In this document: piece by piece, positions 1-8,289 of the stretch
How positions within the stretch are numbered: the stretch's first letter is position 1
How the letters are laid out: the number at the start of each line of letters is the position of its first letter
Assembly: GCA_903892515.1 (NCBI GenBank)
Contig: CAITIS010000102.1
Location: 1 to 64,000, forward strand
Reading direction: 5' to 3'
Origin: an uncultured Planctomycetota bacterium
Lineage (GTDB): Bacteria > Planctomycetota > Phycisphaerae > SM23-33
Length of the DNA stretch: 64,000 bases
Translations under genes and position numbers: made by a program
The notes under the pieces: model-generated
Told to the model about the DNA's origin: nothing
Seen by the model: only the letters and a program-made list of their open reading frames with translations
The model's database searches: none

Positions 1-12
1 ACGCCCACACCG

Positions 13-213
13 ATGCTCGCCGCGGATCAAGTCGCCGCCATCCTGAACTGTTCAACGCGCACGGTATATCGCTTGGTCGATTCGGGCCGCATGCCGCCAC
101 CCTGCCGGCTGGGTGGGCTGGTCCGCTGGAACGCCGCCGTCATCGAGGCGTGGATCGCCGCCGGATGCCCGGTCCCTGGCAAGCCGCAGGTAGGTCAGAT
201 TCAGCGGAATTGA
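13..213 (+). CDS. Excisionase/AlpA-like helix-turn-helix protein
   Basis: Short protein of 66 residues that is almost entirely one MerR/excisionase-type (HTH_17) DNA-binding fold. The N-terminal part reads AADQVAAILNCSTRTVYRLV (helix-turn-helix), followed by the wing-like segment RLGGLVRWNAAVIEAWIA. Such proteins act as recombination directionality factors or small regulators. It lies 80 bases upstream of a tyrosine integrase on the same strand, which fits an excisionase/integrase pair of an integrated element. The frame is open back to base 1, so the true start may lie outside the window; the ATG at 13 is only the first one visible. Confidence 0.75.
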   Translation: MLAADQVAAILNCSTRTVYRLVDSGRMPPPCRLGGLVRWNAAVIEAWIAAGCPVPGKPQVGQIQRN

Positions 214-292
214 TAGCACTATTTCCCTTGGTCTGTGGCGGCGGTTGAGGCTCAGTGTGCCCACAAGCTTTAGCTGCTTGCAGAGGTGAACA

Positions 293-1756
293 ATGGCCAC
301 GATTTACCGCAAGGTGTACCCGGTCCCCATGCCCGAGGGGGCGGAGATCATTAACCGTCGCGGCCAGCGGCTGGCACGCTGGATCGACGGCAACGGCAAC
401 GTCAAGATCGCCCCACTTGCGGCAGACGGCAAGAAGATCATGCACAAGGCGGGCTGCTGGTATGCCCGCTATACCGACGCCGACGGCGCCGCCTGTCGCG
501 CTTCCACCGGCTGTCACGACGAACAGGCGGCGCGGAAGGTCTTGGCGGATTTGCTTGCCGAAGTGGACAAGATCCGCTCAGGTATCTTGACGCCCCAGGA
601 AAGTCAGGCGACGCGGCACGCGGCCCGGTCGATTGCCGAACACGTTGCGGACTATCTGGCCTTCCTGAAGGTCAAGATCATTCGAGGCCGCCGGCTCTCG
701 GAATCCCACCGCTACAACGTGGACAAGCAACTCAACCGGCTTATCAATGAGTGCGGCTTCAAGCGAATCGGTGACGTCACGCGGCAAACCGTCACGAAAT
801 GGCTGAGCGATGAGACTGACCGGTCGGACAAAGCGCCCAGAACCGTCCTGAAATATCGCATGACGCTGATGGCCTTCTGCAAGTGGGCCCTGAGAGAAGG
901 ACGTATCGTCTCTAACCCGCTGGTGGCGTTGCCGGGCGTGGCGGTAGATGAAGACCGCCGGAAGCGTAGGCCTCTCGCCATTGACGAGATCGTCGCTGTC
1001 CTGGAAGTAGCTAGGATGCGTCCGCTGCGTGACGCCCTGCTGATTCGCCGGGGAGCCCGCAAGGGCCAGGAAATCGCCCACGTGAGCCATACCGAGCGCA
1101 ATCGGTTGGCTCAGCTCGGCCGGGAGCGGGCATTGATCTACAAGACGCTCATCTATACCGGCCTGCGCAAGAACGAACTGGCCAGCCTGACCCTGGCCGA
1201 CGTGCATCTCGACTGCGAGCGCCCGTTCCTGGCACTGGCCGCCAGAAATGCCAAGAGCGGCAAGGGCGCGAGCATTCCCTTGCGAGCCGACTTGGTGCAA
1301 GAACTCCGCGAGCACCTGGAAGAAAAGCTGACGCGGCGCCGCGGGGAGATGTTCAAGAATGGCCGGACTGAAATGCCGCTGGCACTGCCGGGCGGCATGA
1401 CGCTTTTCAACGTGCCGCAGGGCCTGGTGCGGATTTTCGACCGCGACCTGGTGGCCGCCGGGCTCGCCCACGAGGTCGTAGACCCGCAGACCGGAAAGAA
1501 ACGGATCGACAAGACCGACGCCGATGGCCGAACCCTGGACGTTCACTGCCTGCGGCATACCTTCGCCACCTTGCTCAGCAAGGCCGGCGTGGTGCCGCGA
1601 ATGGCCCAGGAACTGATGCGTCACAGCGACATCCGGCTGACGATGAACGTGTACACCCACCTGCAACTGGTCGATACCGCCAGTGCGGTGGAATTGTTGC
1701 CGCGAATCGGACTGATGCAGCGCGAGGCTGACCACAACGTCGCCGCTGGGGCATAA
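293..1756 (+). CDS. Tyrosine-type site-specific integrase
   Basis: Phage-type integrase that cuts and rejoins DNA through a catalytic tyrosine. The N-terminal 100 residues are an arm-like region. Residues about 107-170 form the SAM-like core-binding domain (AEHVADYLAFLK onward). The catalytic domain shows the first Arg in YTGLRKNEL (about 291), the HxxR box in HCLRHTFATLL (about 417), and the final His and Tyr in LMRHSDIRLTMNVYTHL (about 441-457). All core catalytic residues are therefore present. There is an insertion (RRGARKGQEIAHVSHTERN) before the first Arg. At 487 residues it is longer than minimal integrases. An AGAGGTG ribosome site precedes the ATG. It lies 4 kb from the 3' end of a tRNA-Thr gene, the probable attachment target. 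Confidence 0.93.
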   Translation: MATIYRKVYPVPMPEGAEIINRRGQRLARWIDGNGNVKIAPLAADGKKIMHKAGCWYARYTDADGAACRASTGCHDEQAARKVLADLLAEVDKIRSGILTPQESQATRHAARSIAEHVADYLAFLKVKIIRGRRLSESHRYNVDKQLNRLINECGFKRIGDVTRQTVTKWLSDETDRSDKAPRTVLKYRMTLMAFCKWALREGRIVSNPLVALPGVAVDEDRRKRRPLAIDEIVAVLEVARMRPLRDALLIRRGARKGQEIAHVSHTERNRLAQLGRERALIYKTLIYTGLRKNELASLTLADVHLDCERPFLALAARNAKSGKGASIPLRADLVQELREHLEEKLTRRRGEMFKNGRTEMPLALPGGMTLFNVPQGLVRIFDRDLVAAGLAHEVVDPQTGKKRIDKTDADGRTLDVHCLRHTFATLLSKAGVVPRMAQELMRHSDIRLTMNVYTHLQLVDTASAVELLPRIGLMQREADHNVAAGA

Positions 1757-1866
1757 GCCCATGTGCTCTCGGGCAAACGCCCGTAAACAAACGCCCGTAC
1801 ACAGACCGTTGGGCTCAAGAAAATACTTTACATCTTTCGTTGGTTTAGGTATCAGGAAGCTATTCC

Positions 1867-4800
1867 ATGACTGCTGCCCAATCTGCCATCGACCAAACTT
1901 TAGAAGTCCTTGGCTACAAGGGCTCGGCGAACTTTCTGCTGCGCAATTCACCAGAGCTCGATTCAGCAGTTGATCTTGCCCACATTTTCCGAAAAGCTGT
2001 TGCTGATTGCAGTCTTCGCGGCGTCTACGTTCTTCGCCCTGACTCAAAGTCCGCAGAATCGATCACGCCTGTAGTTTATGTGTGCGAAGCAACGGACGAC
2101 GCCGCGGCAGAGGCGATACACAAGCGGGTGTGGAACCAAAATATTGTCCCGTTCGTGGTAGTGCACACACCACGTTGCGTCCGGCTCTACTCGGGCTTCA
2201 GATACAGCGAGCCGGCTCAATCTGACCCTAAGCGAGGGGTTCTTCGAACTGCTACAGCATTCAATGAAATTGCTGCTGCGATGGCTGGCTTGACGGCAGA
2301 AGCCATCGATACCGGCGTTATTTGGCGAGAATGGGCCGAGGCGGTTACCCCTGACACGCGCGTCGACTGGACGCTCCTGGATCATCTTCGTCGCTTGGAA
2401 GACATGCTGCGGAAGCAAGACCTTGACAGAGGCACATCGCATGCCTTGATCGGAAAATTCGTCTACCTGCGATATCTTCGCGACCGGGGCATCTTGTCTG
2501 ATCGAAAACTAGATCGCTGGAACATTGATCCAAAGGATCTCTTCAGCCGAAATGCTACCCTCGCAGCCTTCTGGGCGGCCAATGATCAGCTTGATGAGTG
2601 GCTGAATGGTGCGGTTTTCCCCCTTTCAACGCGGAAGGATGCGATCAAGTCGACGCACTTGAAGAAGGTGGCTGGCGTCTTTTTCGGTGATGACCCCGCG
2701 GGCCAACTCCATCTGGATTTTGGCGCGTATGATTTTTCGTGTATTCCGACCGAAACGTTATCTAGCATCTATGAACAATTCGTCCACGCTCCTGAGGATG
2801 ACGGGAAGTCCCTAGGAAAAGAGGCTGGAGCATTTTACACGCCCGTGCCGCTTGTTAACTTCGTACTGAACGAACTTGACCAGGCACGTTCCCTTCAAGA
2901 AGGGATGAAGGTGCTCGATCCGGCATGTGGCTCTGGCGCCTTTCTTGTTCAATGCTACCGCCGACTAATCGAGCGTAAGAAGCGAGCAGCAAGAAAAGCA
3001 CAGTTAACACTCCGTGAGCTCCGCGACTTGCTGACAGATCACATTTATGGCGTCGAGAAAGATGGGGATGCGTGCCAGGTCACCTCACTCAGTCTGGTGC
3101 TCACCTTGCTGGACTGCGTAGAACCGCCCGATCTTGAGAATAATCCCACATTCAAGCTGCCCAGCCTTGCGAACAAGAATGTCTTCGAAGCTGATTTCTT
3201 TGATCCAGATTCGACTTGGGCCAGAGCGGCCGCGCAGCTGCGATTTGACTGGGTTGTCGGTAATCCACCTTGGAAGGATCTAAAGCTGCGGACGGCGCCC
3301 GTCTCAGATCCGCACGCGTGGGCATGTATGCAGAAGAACGCCAAGAGCATGCCGGCGGGAGGCAACCAACTGGCGGAACTATTTGTCTGGAAGGTCATCG
3401 GCTGCATGTCATGCGGCGCCGTGGCGGGACTTGTCCTGCCGGCAATGACGTTGTTCAAGCACGAGTCTGCCGACTTTCGTCGGAAACTATTCCGTGAACA
3501 TTCGGTTTGGTGCATAGCAAATTTCGCCAATCTGGCATACGTTCTTTTCGGAGGTCGAGCAGAACGACCAGCCTCTGTCTTCTTCTTTCGTGAGACACCG
3601 CCCAAAGAGGACTCGCGCATTTTGACCTACGCTCCTTTGATTGTGAATCAAGAAGCCAACCGACCAATGCCGGGCAGGAAGACAACAACATGGAACATTG
3701 TGGTTGACTCATCGGATATTAGAGAACTCCGGGCGCAGGAAGCAGCTGAGGGCGGCATGCTTCTGTGGAAGCTGGCCATGTGGGGTTCGCATCGCGATGG
3801 AGCGTTGCTTGCCAGAGTTGGATCTCGATTCAGTAGCTTGCTCGCCTTTGGCGCAAAGCATGGCATCGTGGCACGTCAAGGACCGGAGTTGCGGGAAACT
3901 GGAGTCAAAGGCACAGAATTCGTCCCTGAATTGGCAAACCAGAAACTGGTCCGATTGCGTGAATTGCGAAACTCAGGTCGCCTGTTCTGGTTACCTGAAG
4001 ACGCCATAGGGCACATCAGTCCACGCAAGGCGTACCTTCGACTGCGAGGTGGAAAAGCAGGGCTGGACGTATGCCGACCACCTCATATTATTGTCGATGC
4101 CGCTCGCCGCTTCGCCATCTATACCGACGACTTCGTTGTAGTTCCTCCGAGACAGATAGGCATTGCTGGTCCCAAGGAGAAGAGCGACATTCTGCGGGCG
4201 CTGTCGCTATATCTTAATTCAGATTTCGCGCTTTACTATCAGTTCTTCTTCTCTCCCGCCTGGGGAATCGATACAAGCGTCGCAACCCTGGACGCCCTTC
4301 AGAATTTGCCCGTACCAGTGGAGCATCTCGATTCAAAAGAGTTGGCGAAGTGGGTTGCGATGCAGAAGCGATTGGAGATCCCGCAGCCGCTCGATGCCCT
4401 CAGCGAACAAGGGCAAAGAGCCGCTTTGCCAGAAGAACTGGACACCCTGAACGGCTGGGTATACTCGCTGCTTGGGCTTCACCCTTCCGAACAAATACTC
4501 GTGCAGGATTTCGTTCGCAATAAACTGCAGGCCCTCAAAGGCAAAGTCACAGCTGACAGCCTCCGCATCCCGGCTCAAGGTGAGATGGATGCATACCTGA
4601 AGACACTCAAGAAAGAGTTAGACAATTTTGTTGAGATCGTGGCCAAACGGTACCACCGCGTTCAGGCTGTTGTGGCAGAGCACAGTTCTATGATTTGCAT
4701 CGACCTTGTGGGCAGACGCGAAGCTGCTACCCAGTCAATTGTTACTGCCGATAGCCTCACAGCTGCCGCACTGACTGATGCCATGCGGCGTCTTCGGCGC

Positions 4801-4977
4801 CAGCATAGTCAATGGCTGTATTTTGACCGGTCACTGAAGATTTGCGAGGGCTCACGGACTTACCTGTTCAAGCCCAACCAACGAATGCACTGGACGCGTA
4901 CTCAAGCTCTGCTTGATGCTGATGATTTGATCGCAGACACCTTAGGAAACGAGGATAGTCCTTGCGTGCAGCAGTAA
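1867..4977 (+). CDS. Large N6-adenine DNA methyltransferase (Eco57I/type IIG-like)
   Basis: Gamma-class adenine methylase of 1036 residues. The SAM-binding motif I is VLDPACGSGAFLV (about 348) and the catalytic motif IV is DWVVGNPPWKDL (about 461-472). Residues about 1-160 form a separate N-terminal domain in which I see no D...ExK nuclease triad. The region after about 620 (ISPRKAYLRLRGGKAG and onward) resembles a target-recognition domain, and a helical tail follows. This is the architecture of type IIG enzymes minus the fused nuclease. The next gene, overlapping by 16 bases, supplies a candidate nuclease. GC content here is visibly lower than in the flanking chromosome and codon choice is mixed, consistent with horizontal transfer. 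A BREX PglX-like methylase is possible, but no other BREX gene is present in the window. Confidence 0.85.
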   Translation: MTAAQSAIDQTLEVLGYKGSANFLLRNSPELDSAVDLAHIFRKAVADCSLRGVYVLRPDSKSAESITPVVYVCEATDDAAAEAIHKRVWNQNIVPFVVVHTPRCVRLYSGFRYSEPAQSDPKRGVLRTATAFNEIAAAMAGLTAEAIDTGVIWREWAEAVTPDTRVDWTLLDHLRRLEDMLRKQDLDRGTSHALIGKFVYLRYLRDRGILSDRKLDRWNIDPKDLFSRNATLAAFWAANDQLDEWLNGAVFPLSTRKDAIKSTHLKKVAGVFFGDDPAGQLHLDFGAYDFSCIPTETLSSIYEQFVHAPEDDGKSLGKEAGAFYTPVPLVNFVLNELDQARSLQEGMKVLDPACGSGAFLVQCYRRLIERKKRAARKAQLTLRELRDLLTDHIYGVEKDGDACQVTSLSLVLTLLDCVEPPDLENNPTFKLPSLANKNVFEADFFDPDSTWARAAAQLRFDWVVGNPPWKDLKLRTAPVSDPHAWACMQKNAKSMPAGGNQLAELFVWKVIGCMSCGAVAGLVLPAMTLFKHESADFRRKLFREHSVWCIANFANLAYVLFGGRAERPASVFFFRETPPKEDSRILTYAPLIVNQEANRPMPGRKTTTWNIVVDSSDIRELRAQEAAEGGMLLWKLAMWGSHRDGALLARVGSRFSSLLAFGAKHGIVARQGPELRETGVKGTEFVPELANQKLVRLRELRNSGRLFWLPEDAIGHISPRKAYLRLRGGKAGLDVCRPPHIIVDAARRFAIYTDDFVVVPPRQIGIAGPKEKSDILRALSLYLNSDFALYYQFFFSPAWGIDTSVATLDALQNLPVPVEHLDSKELAKWVAMQKRLEIPQPLDALSEQGQRAALPEELDTLNGWVYSLLGLHPSEQILVQDFVRNKLQALKGKVTADSLRIPAQGEMDAYLKTLKKELDNFVEIVAKRYHRVQAVVAEHSSMICIDLVGRREAATQSIVTADSLTAAALTDAMRRLRRQHSQWLYFDRSLKICEGSRTYLFKPNQRMHWTRTQALLDADDLIADTLGNEDSPCVQQ

Positions 4978-5612
4978 GGAAACGCGGGCAGTCGAACAAT
5001 CGTGATTTCTATCTGGCGTGCCTGCGCCGCCACGCTCACGAACTGCTTCGGATGGGCTACGCCCGCCTCTGTCCAAATGACCTTGCCCTCAGCGAAGAGA
5101 CCGAGATTACAGGCGAGTTGGTCCGGGCCATGCACGATGCCGTGCAAGCCGATTCTGCTCCATCATGGGTCGTTCACTATGCCTTGCCAAAAGATGACCC
5201 GCCCTTGAACACACCGTCGCGTCTCGGAAAGGCTCGTTACCGTATCGATATCGAATTCGAGCGAGTGCAACGAGGAGCCAGGCCCCTGTTTCGATTTGAG
5301 GCGAAAAGACTTGGAGAGAGGCGTCCTGCGTCGATCTACCTCGGCAAGGACGGTTTGGGATGTTTCTTGAGTGGCCGTTACCCTACGACGAATTGCCAGG
5401 CGGGCATGATAGGCTACGTTCAATCAGATGACGAGGCGACCTGGGCTTCGAAGATTTCGGAATGCATGTCAAAGGACCGAGGTGCCTATCGAGTCCAAAA
5501 GCTCGGCGAATGGAGAAGAATTCGCATTATTCATGGCCTTAAGTACACATATCAGACAAGCCATGCCACGCCGGCAATCACGATCTACCACGTTCTGTTG
5601 CGATTCTCATAA
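4962..5612 (+). CDS. Candidate PD-(D/E)XK restriction-type nuclease partner of the methylase
   Basis: 216 residues with no family I can name firmly. Residues about 92-115 read RIDIEFERV, about a dozen residues, then FRFEAKRL. This matches the D...ExK pattern of PD-(D/E)XK nucleases (acidic residue in a strand, then E-A-K in the next strand). Start: a TTG codon at 4962 with GAGG seven bases upstream, inside the end of the methylase gene, indicating translational coupling. With the methylase it would make a two-gene restriction-modification or phage-defence module. An alternative is a specificity or regulatory subunit without catalysis. GC is low, like the methylase. It is the last gene before the tRNA-Thr boundary of the island. 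Confidence 0.5.
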   Translation: MRAAVRKRGQSNNRDFYLACLRRHAHELLRMGYARLCPNDLALSEETEITGELVRAMHDAVQADSAPSWVVHYALPKDDPPLNTPSRLGKARYRIDIEFERVQRGARPLFRFEAKRLGERRPASIYLGKDGLGCFLSGRYPTTNCQAGMIGYVQSDDEATWASKISECMSKDRGAYRVQKLGEWRRIRIIHGLKYTYQTSHATPAITIYHVLLRFS

Positions 5613-5634
5613 TAGGTGACGAGGTTTCAGCCCA

Positions 5635-5673
5635 GTGCCCGAATCAGTGCCGCCGGTGCCCGAATCGGTGCCG
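5635..5673. repeat. Short direct repeat between the island and tRNA-Thr
   Basis: Two 18-base copies of GTGCCCGAATCRGTGCCG lie 21 bases apart, differing at one position. They are in the roughly 220-base gap between the last island gene and the tRNA gene; I see no credible gene in that gap. They could be arm-type integrase binding sites or simple slippage. Nothing in the sequence decides between these. Confidence 0.4.
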
Positions 5674-5832
5674 GACAGCAGGCTGAAGTTGTCACTGATT
5701 GGCAAGCGTTGGCAAAACGGGGCGTCCGGCGTCGTCCGCGGCACCGCTTTCCAACGGCCCCAAGTCTTTGGCGCCCCAGGAGAATGGCCACCGTTGTCGC
5801 TTGATGTCAGTGCGTGACATGCTCTGTCACAC

Positions 5833-5904
5833 AGCCAGCGGTGGGATTTGAACCCGCAACCCCCGCTTTACAAAAGCGGTGCTCTACCGTTGAGCTACGC
5901 TGGC
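5833..5904 (-). tRNA. tRNA-Thr (anticodon UGU)
   Basis: The reverse strand folds into a cloverleaf of 72 bases. The acceptor stem GCCAGCG pairs with CGCTGGC. The D arm has stem GCTC/GAGC. The anticodon arm CCGCT-TTTGTAA-AGCGG gives anticodon TGT. The T arm is GCGGG-TTCAAAT-CCCAC with one C-A mismatch. The CCA tail is not encoded. The 3' end faces the integrase-bearing segment, the usual orientation for tRNA-targeted islands. The exopolysaccharide operon starts on its other side. Confidence 0.95.
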
Positions 5905-6078
5905 GTAAGCGAGGCTGCCTCGGCGGTTGACCGGGCAGCCTCACGCATTCTACCTATTCTGATTGTTCCTGGCCAGCGACGCCTGCCACCGAACAAGGCC
6001 TGCGAGTCCACGACAGGCCCCGACTACACCAGTTCGGCGGCCGAAGCCCTCGGGCCAAGGCTTCCGACAAACACTCCG

Positions 6079-8277
6079 TCAGACCAAGCTCTTCTGGTGG
6101 TACTCGTAGAAGGCGGCGTAGTTCTTCTTGAGATAACCGCCGGCCATCACGCGCACGCCCTGCAGCACGCCGCCGACAACATGCGTCCCGGCGCGAGCCA
6201 GTTGATCGACCGAGCGACGCACCTCGCCGATATTGCTGACACCGGCTCGAATGACGAAGATCACGCCGTCAACCTGGGCGCTGAGCACGCGGGCATCGGT
6301 CACGACCATCACCGGCGAACCGTCAAAGATCACCTGGTCGTACTCGGCCATCATTTCCTGAACCATGTGACGGGCGAATTCCGAGCCCAGCAACTCGGCC
6401 GGATTGGGCGGCATGGGGCCAGCGGGCATGACCGACAGGTTGGGAATCTCGGTAGCGACTACCGCGTCCCGCCACCCGACCGCGCCGATGAGGGCCGAAG
6501 AGAATCCCTGCGACTCGATCGCCTGCGGGAACACCTTGGCAATGGCCGCCTGGCGGAAGTTGGCGTCCACAATCAGCACCTTCTTGCCGGCCTGGGCGAT
6601 GCAAGCCCCCAGGTTCGTCACGACCGTCGTTCGTCCATCCTCGGCCGAGGGGCTGGTGACCAGGAGGCTGCGTCGACTCTGCACCGGGCCGCTGAAGAAC
6701 AGATTGGTGCGGATGTGGCGGAAGGCTTCGGCCGCCGGGGAGAGCGGCGCCTCCAGCACCGCGCGGTAGATGTCCTTGAGTTCCTCGTCCAGGTCGTCGA
6801 TGTGCGGCACCATGCCCAGCAGTGGCATGTCCAACTTTCGCGTGATGTCACTGGGGTTCTTGACGGAGCTGTCCGTCAGTTCCACCAGGAAAGCCAAACC
6901 AAAGCCAAAGACCAAGCCCAGCACGATACCGACCGGAGCCATGATCTTCCACTGCGGCTGGGAACGTTCGCGCGGCTCAGTGGCATAAGCTCCGATGGAC
7001 ACAGGGCCCACCGAAGGGTCTTCTCCCGGCCTGGGCCTGTTGAGCACCAGCTTGCGGTCCATGAGCTTCTCGTCCAGCATGCTGATCTGCCGTTCTATAT
7101 CGGTGGCCTCGGTGCTCTTGGTGGTATACTTAGCAATCTGATTCTCCAGGTCGTGCGATTCGTCGTTCGTTTTCTTGAGCTGATCAGTCAAGTCCTGGCA
7201 TTGCTTGGTCAGCATCGACAACTGCGACTGCCTGATCTCGCTTTCCTTCTGGACCTGGGTCTGCACGATCTCCTTTCGGCGGTCCTTGATCTGGCCCTCC
7301 GTGGAATCGATGAGCGTCTGCAGATGCGTCACCGTCTTGTGACGATCGCCGTAACGGCGTTTCATCGTATCCAGCTGGGTTTCGTACTGGCCCTTCTGGA
7401 AGATCAATTGACGATATGTCTGGTCCAGATCGATCGCCTCGATGACGCGAGGGTTCTTCTCCTGCTCACCGTTCTGCAACTGCTCCTGAAACTGCTTGGC
7501 CGACATCTCGGCCATGGCTTGGTCGGACACTGCCTTGGAGAGATCCCTGTTGATTTCCTGTAGCTTGGAGACAACGACCGCCTGCTGGCTGCGCATGCCC
7601 TCGTTATCGCCGCCGACACGCAGGCCTCTCATATCCTCGCGTATGGCGGTCAACATCTTCGTGAGCCGGTCCTTCTCGGCCGTCAACTTGGCCACAGCGT
7701 CTTCGCGATCCCGTCGCGTCGGCTTGGCCGCAAACGTCACGAACGCATCAGCGACCGCATTGACTATGTCGGGCAACTCCTTCTTGTCCGAGCCCTTCAT
7801 GGACAGCTTGATGAAGGATGTCTCCGGCAAGGCCGCCACGTCCAAATCGCTGATGAATGTCTCGATCACCCTGTCGCGGTGGGTTCGATACCAAACCTTG
7901 TCCTGGACGCGCTTGTCATTGGCCGCTTCACGCAACACTTCCTCGTGCTTGACAAGCTGCGCCTGGCTCCGCTTGTAGCGTTCAATGACCTCCTTGCTGA
8001 TCATCGTGGACATGTCAGCGCTGAAGAAATTGTTCTGAGGCGGGCTGACGGCCAAGTAGGCTTCCGCGCGATACTGCGGCGCATACACCTGCCAGAGTGC
8101 GGTGCCGACCCCTACCAGGGCGCATGTCGAAAGGAACGTCAGGAGAATCAACCAGATCCGCTTGCGAACGATGCGAACCAGGTCGCGCGGAGCCAGCCCC
8201 GCGCCTGTCGGATGAACCCCAGGCCGCGCCGAACCTGGCAACCGTGGAGCCTGATCTTTCGTGATGGCCATTGTCAT
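6079..8277 (-). CDS. Polysaccharide co-polymerase / bacterial tyrosine kinase (Wzc/CapB-like)
   Basis: Inner-membrane regulator of exopolysaccharide chain length and export. A Wzz-type N-terminal domain has a membrane segment at about 37-57 (IWLILLTFLSTCALVGVG). A long coiled coil follows (about 190-400), then a second membrane segment near 448-468 and a cytoplasmic BY-kinase domain. In the kinase, the P-loop is SPSAEDGRTT (542-551), Walker A' is VLIVDANFR (567-575), and Walker B is QVIFDGSP with Asp at 652. The C-terminus holds a tyrosine cluster (GGYLKKNYAAFYEY) as expected for autophosphorylation. The P-loop lysine is replaced by Arg549 (codon CGA), so ATP hydrolysis may be altered or lost. 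Start: ATG at 8277 with GGGAG about eight bases upstream. Last gene of the operon, 12 bases after the TPR gene. Confidence 0.9.
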   Translation of the reverse strand: MTMAITKDQAPRLPGSARPGVHPTGAGLAPRDLVRIVRKRIWLILLTFLSTCALVGVGTALWQVYAPQYRAEAYLAVSPPQNNFFSADMSTMISKEVIERYKRSQAQLVKHEEVLREAANDKRVQDKVWYRTHRDRVIETFISDLDVAALPETSFIKLSMKGSDKKELPDIVNAVADAFVTFAAKPTRRDREDAVAKLTAEKDRLTKMLTAIREDMRGLRVGGDNEGMRSQQAVVVSKLQEINRDLSKAVSDQAMAEMSAKQFQEQLQNGEQEKNPRVIEAIDLDQTYRQLIFQKGQYETQLDTMKRRYGDRHKTVTHLQTLIDSTEGQIKDRRKEIVQTQVQKESEIRQSQLSMLTKQCQDLTDQLKKTNDESHDLENQIAKYTTKSTEATDIERQISMLDEKLMDRKLVLNRPRPGEDPSVGPVSIGAYATEPRERSQPQWKIMAPVGIVLGLVFGFGLAFLVELTDSSVKNPSDITRKLDMPLLGMVPHIDDLDEELKDIYRAVLEAPLSPAAEAFRHIRTNLFFSGPVQSRRSLLVTSPSAEDGRTTVVTNLGACIAQAGKKVLIVDANFRQAAIAKVFPQAIESQGFSSALIGAVGWRDAVVATEIPNLSVMPAGPMPPNPAELLGSEFARHMVQEMMAEYDQVIFDGSPVMVVTDARVLSAQVDGVIFVIRAGVSNIGEVRRSVDQLARAGTHVVGGVLQGVRVMAGGYLKKNYAAFYEYHQKSLV

Positions 8278-8289
8278 AGCTGCTACTCC

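Noticed and set aside
1867-5612. BREX or DISARM system
   Set aside because: Only the methylase and one small protein are present; no PglZ, BrxC, BrxL or DrmA/B homologue is visible in the window.
5911-5940. Terminator after the EPS operon
   Set aside because: A GAGGCTGCC/GGCAGCCTC stem exists, but it has a long loop and no T-run on either strand.
5848-7563. 571-aa plus-strand ORF opposite the BY-kinase
   Set aside because: It is the antisense shadow of a clearly conserved kinase gene in GC-rich DNA and has no recognisable domain.
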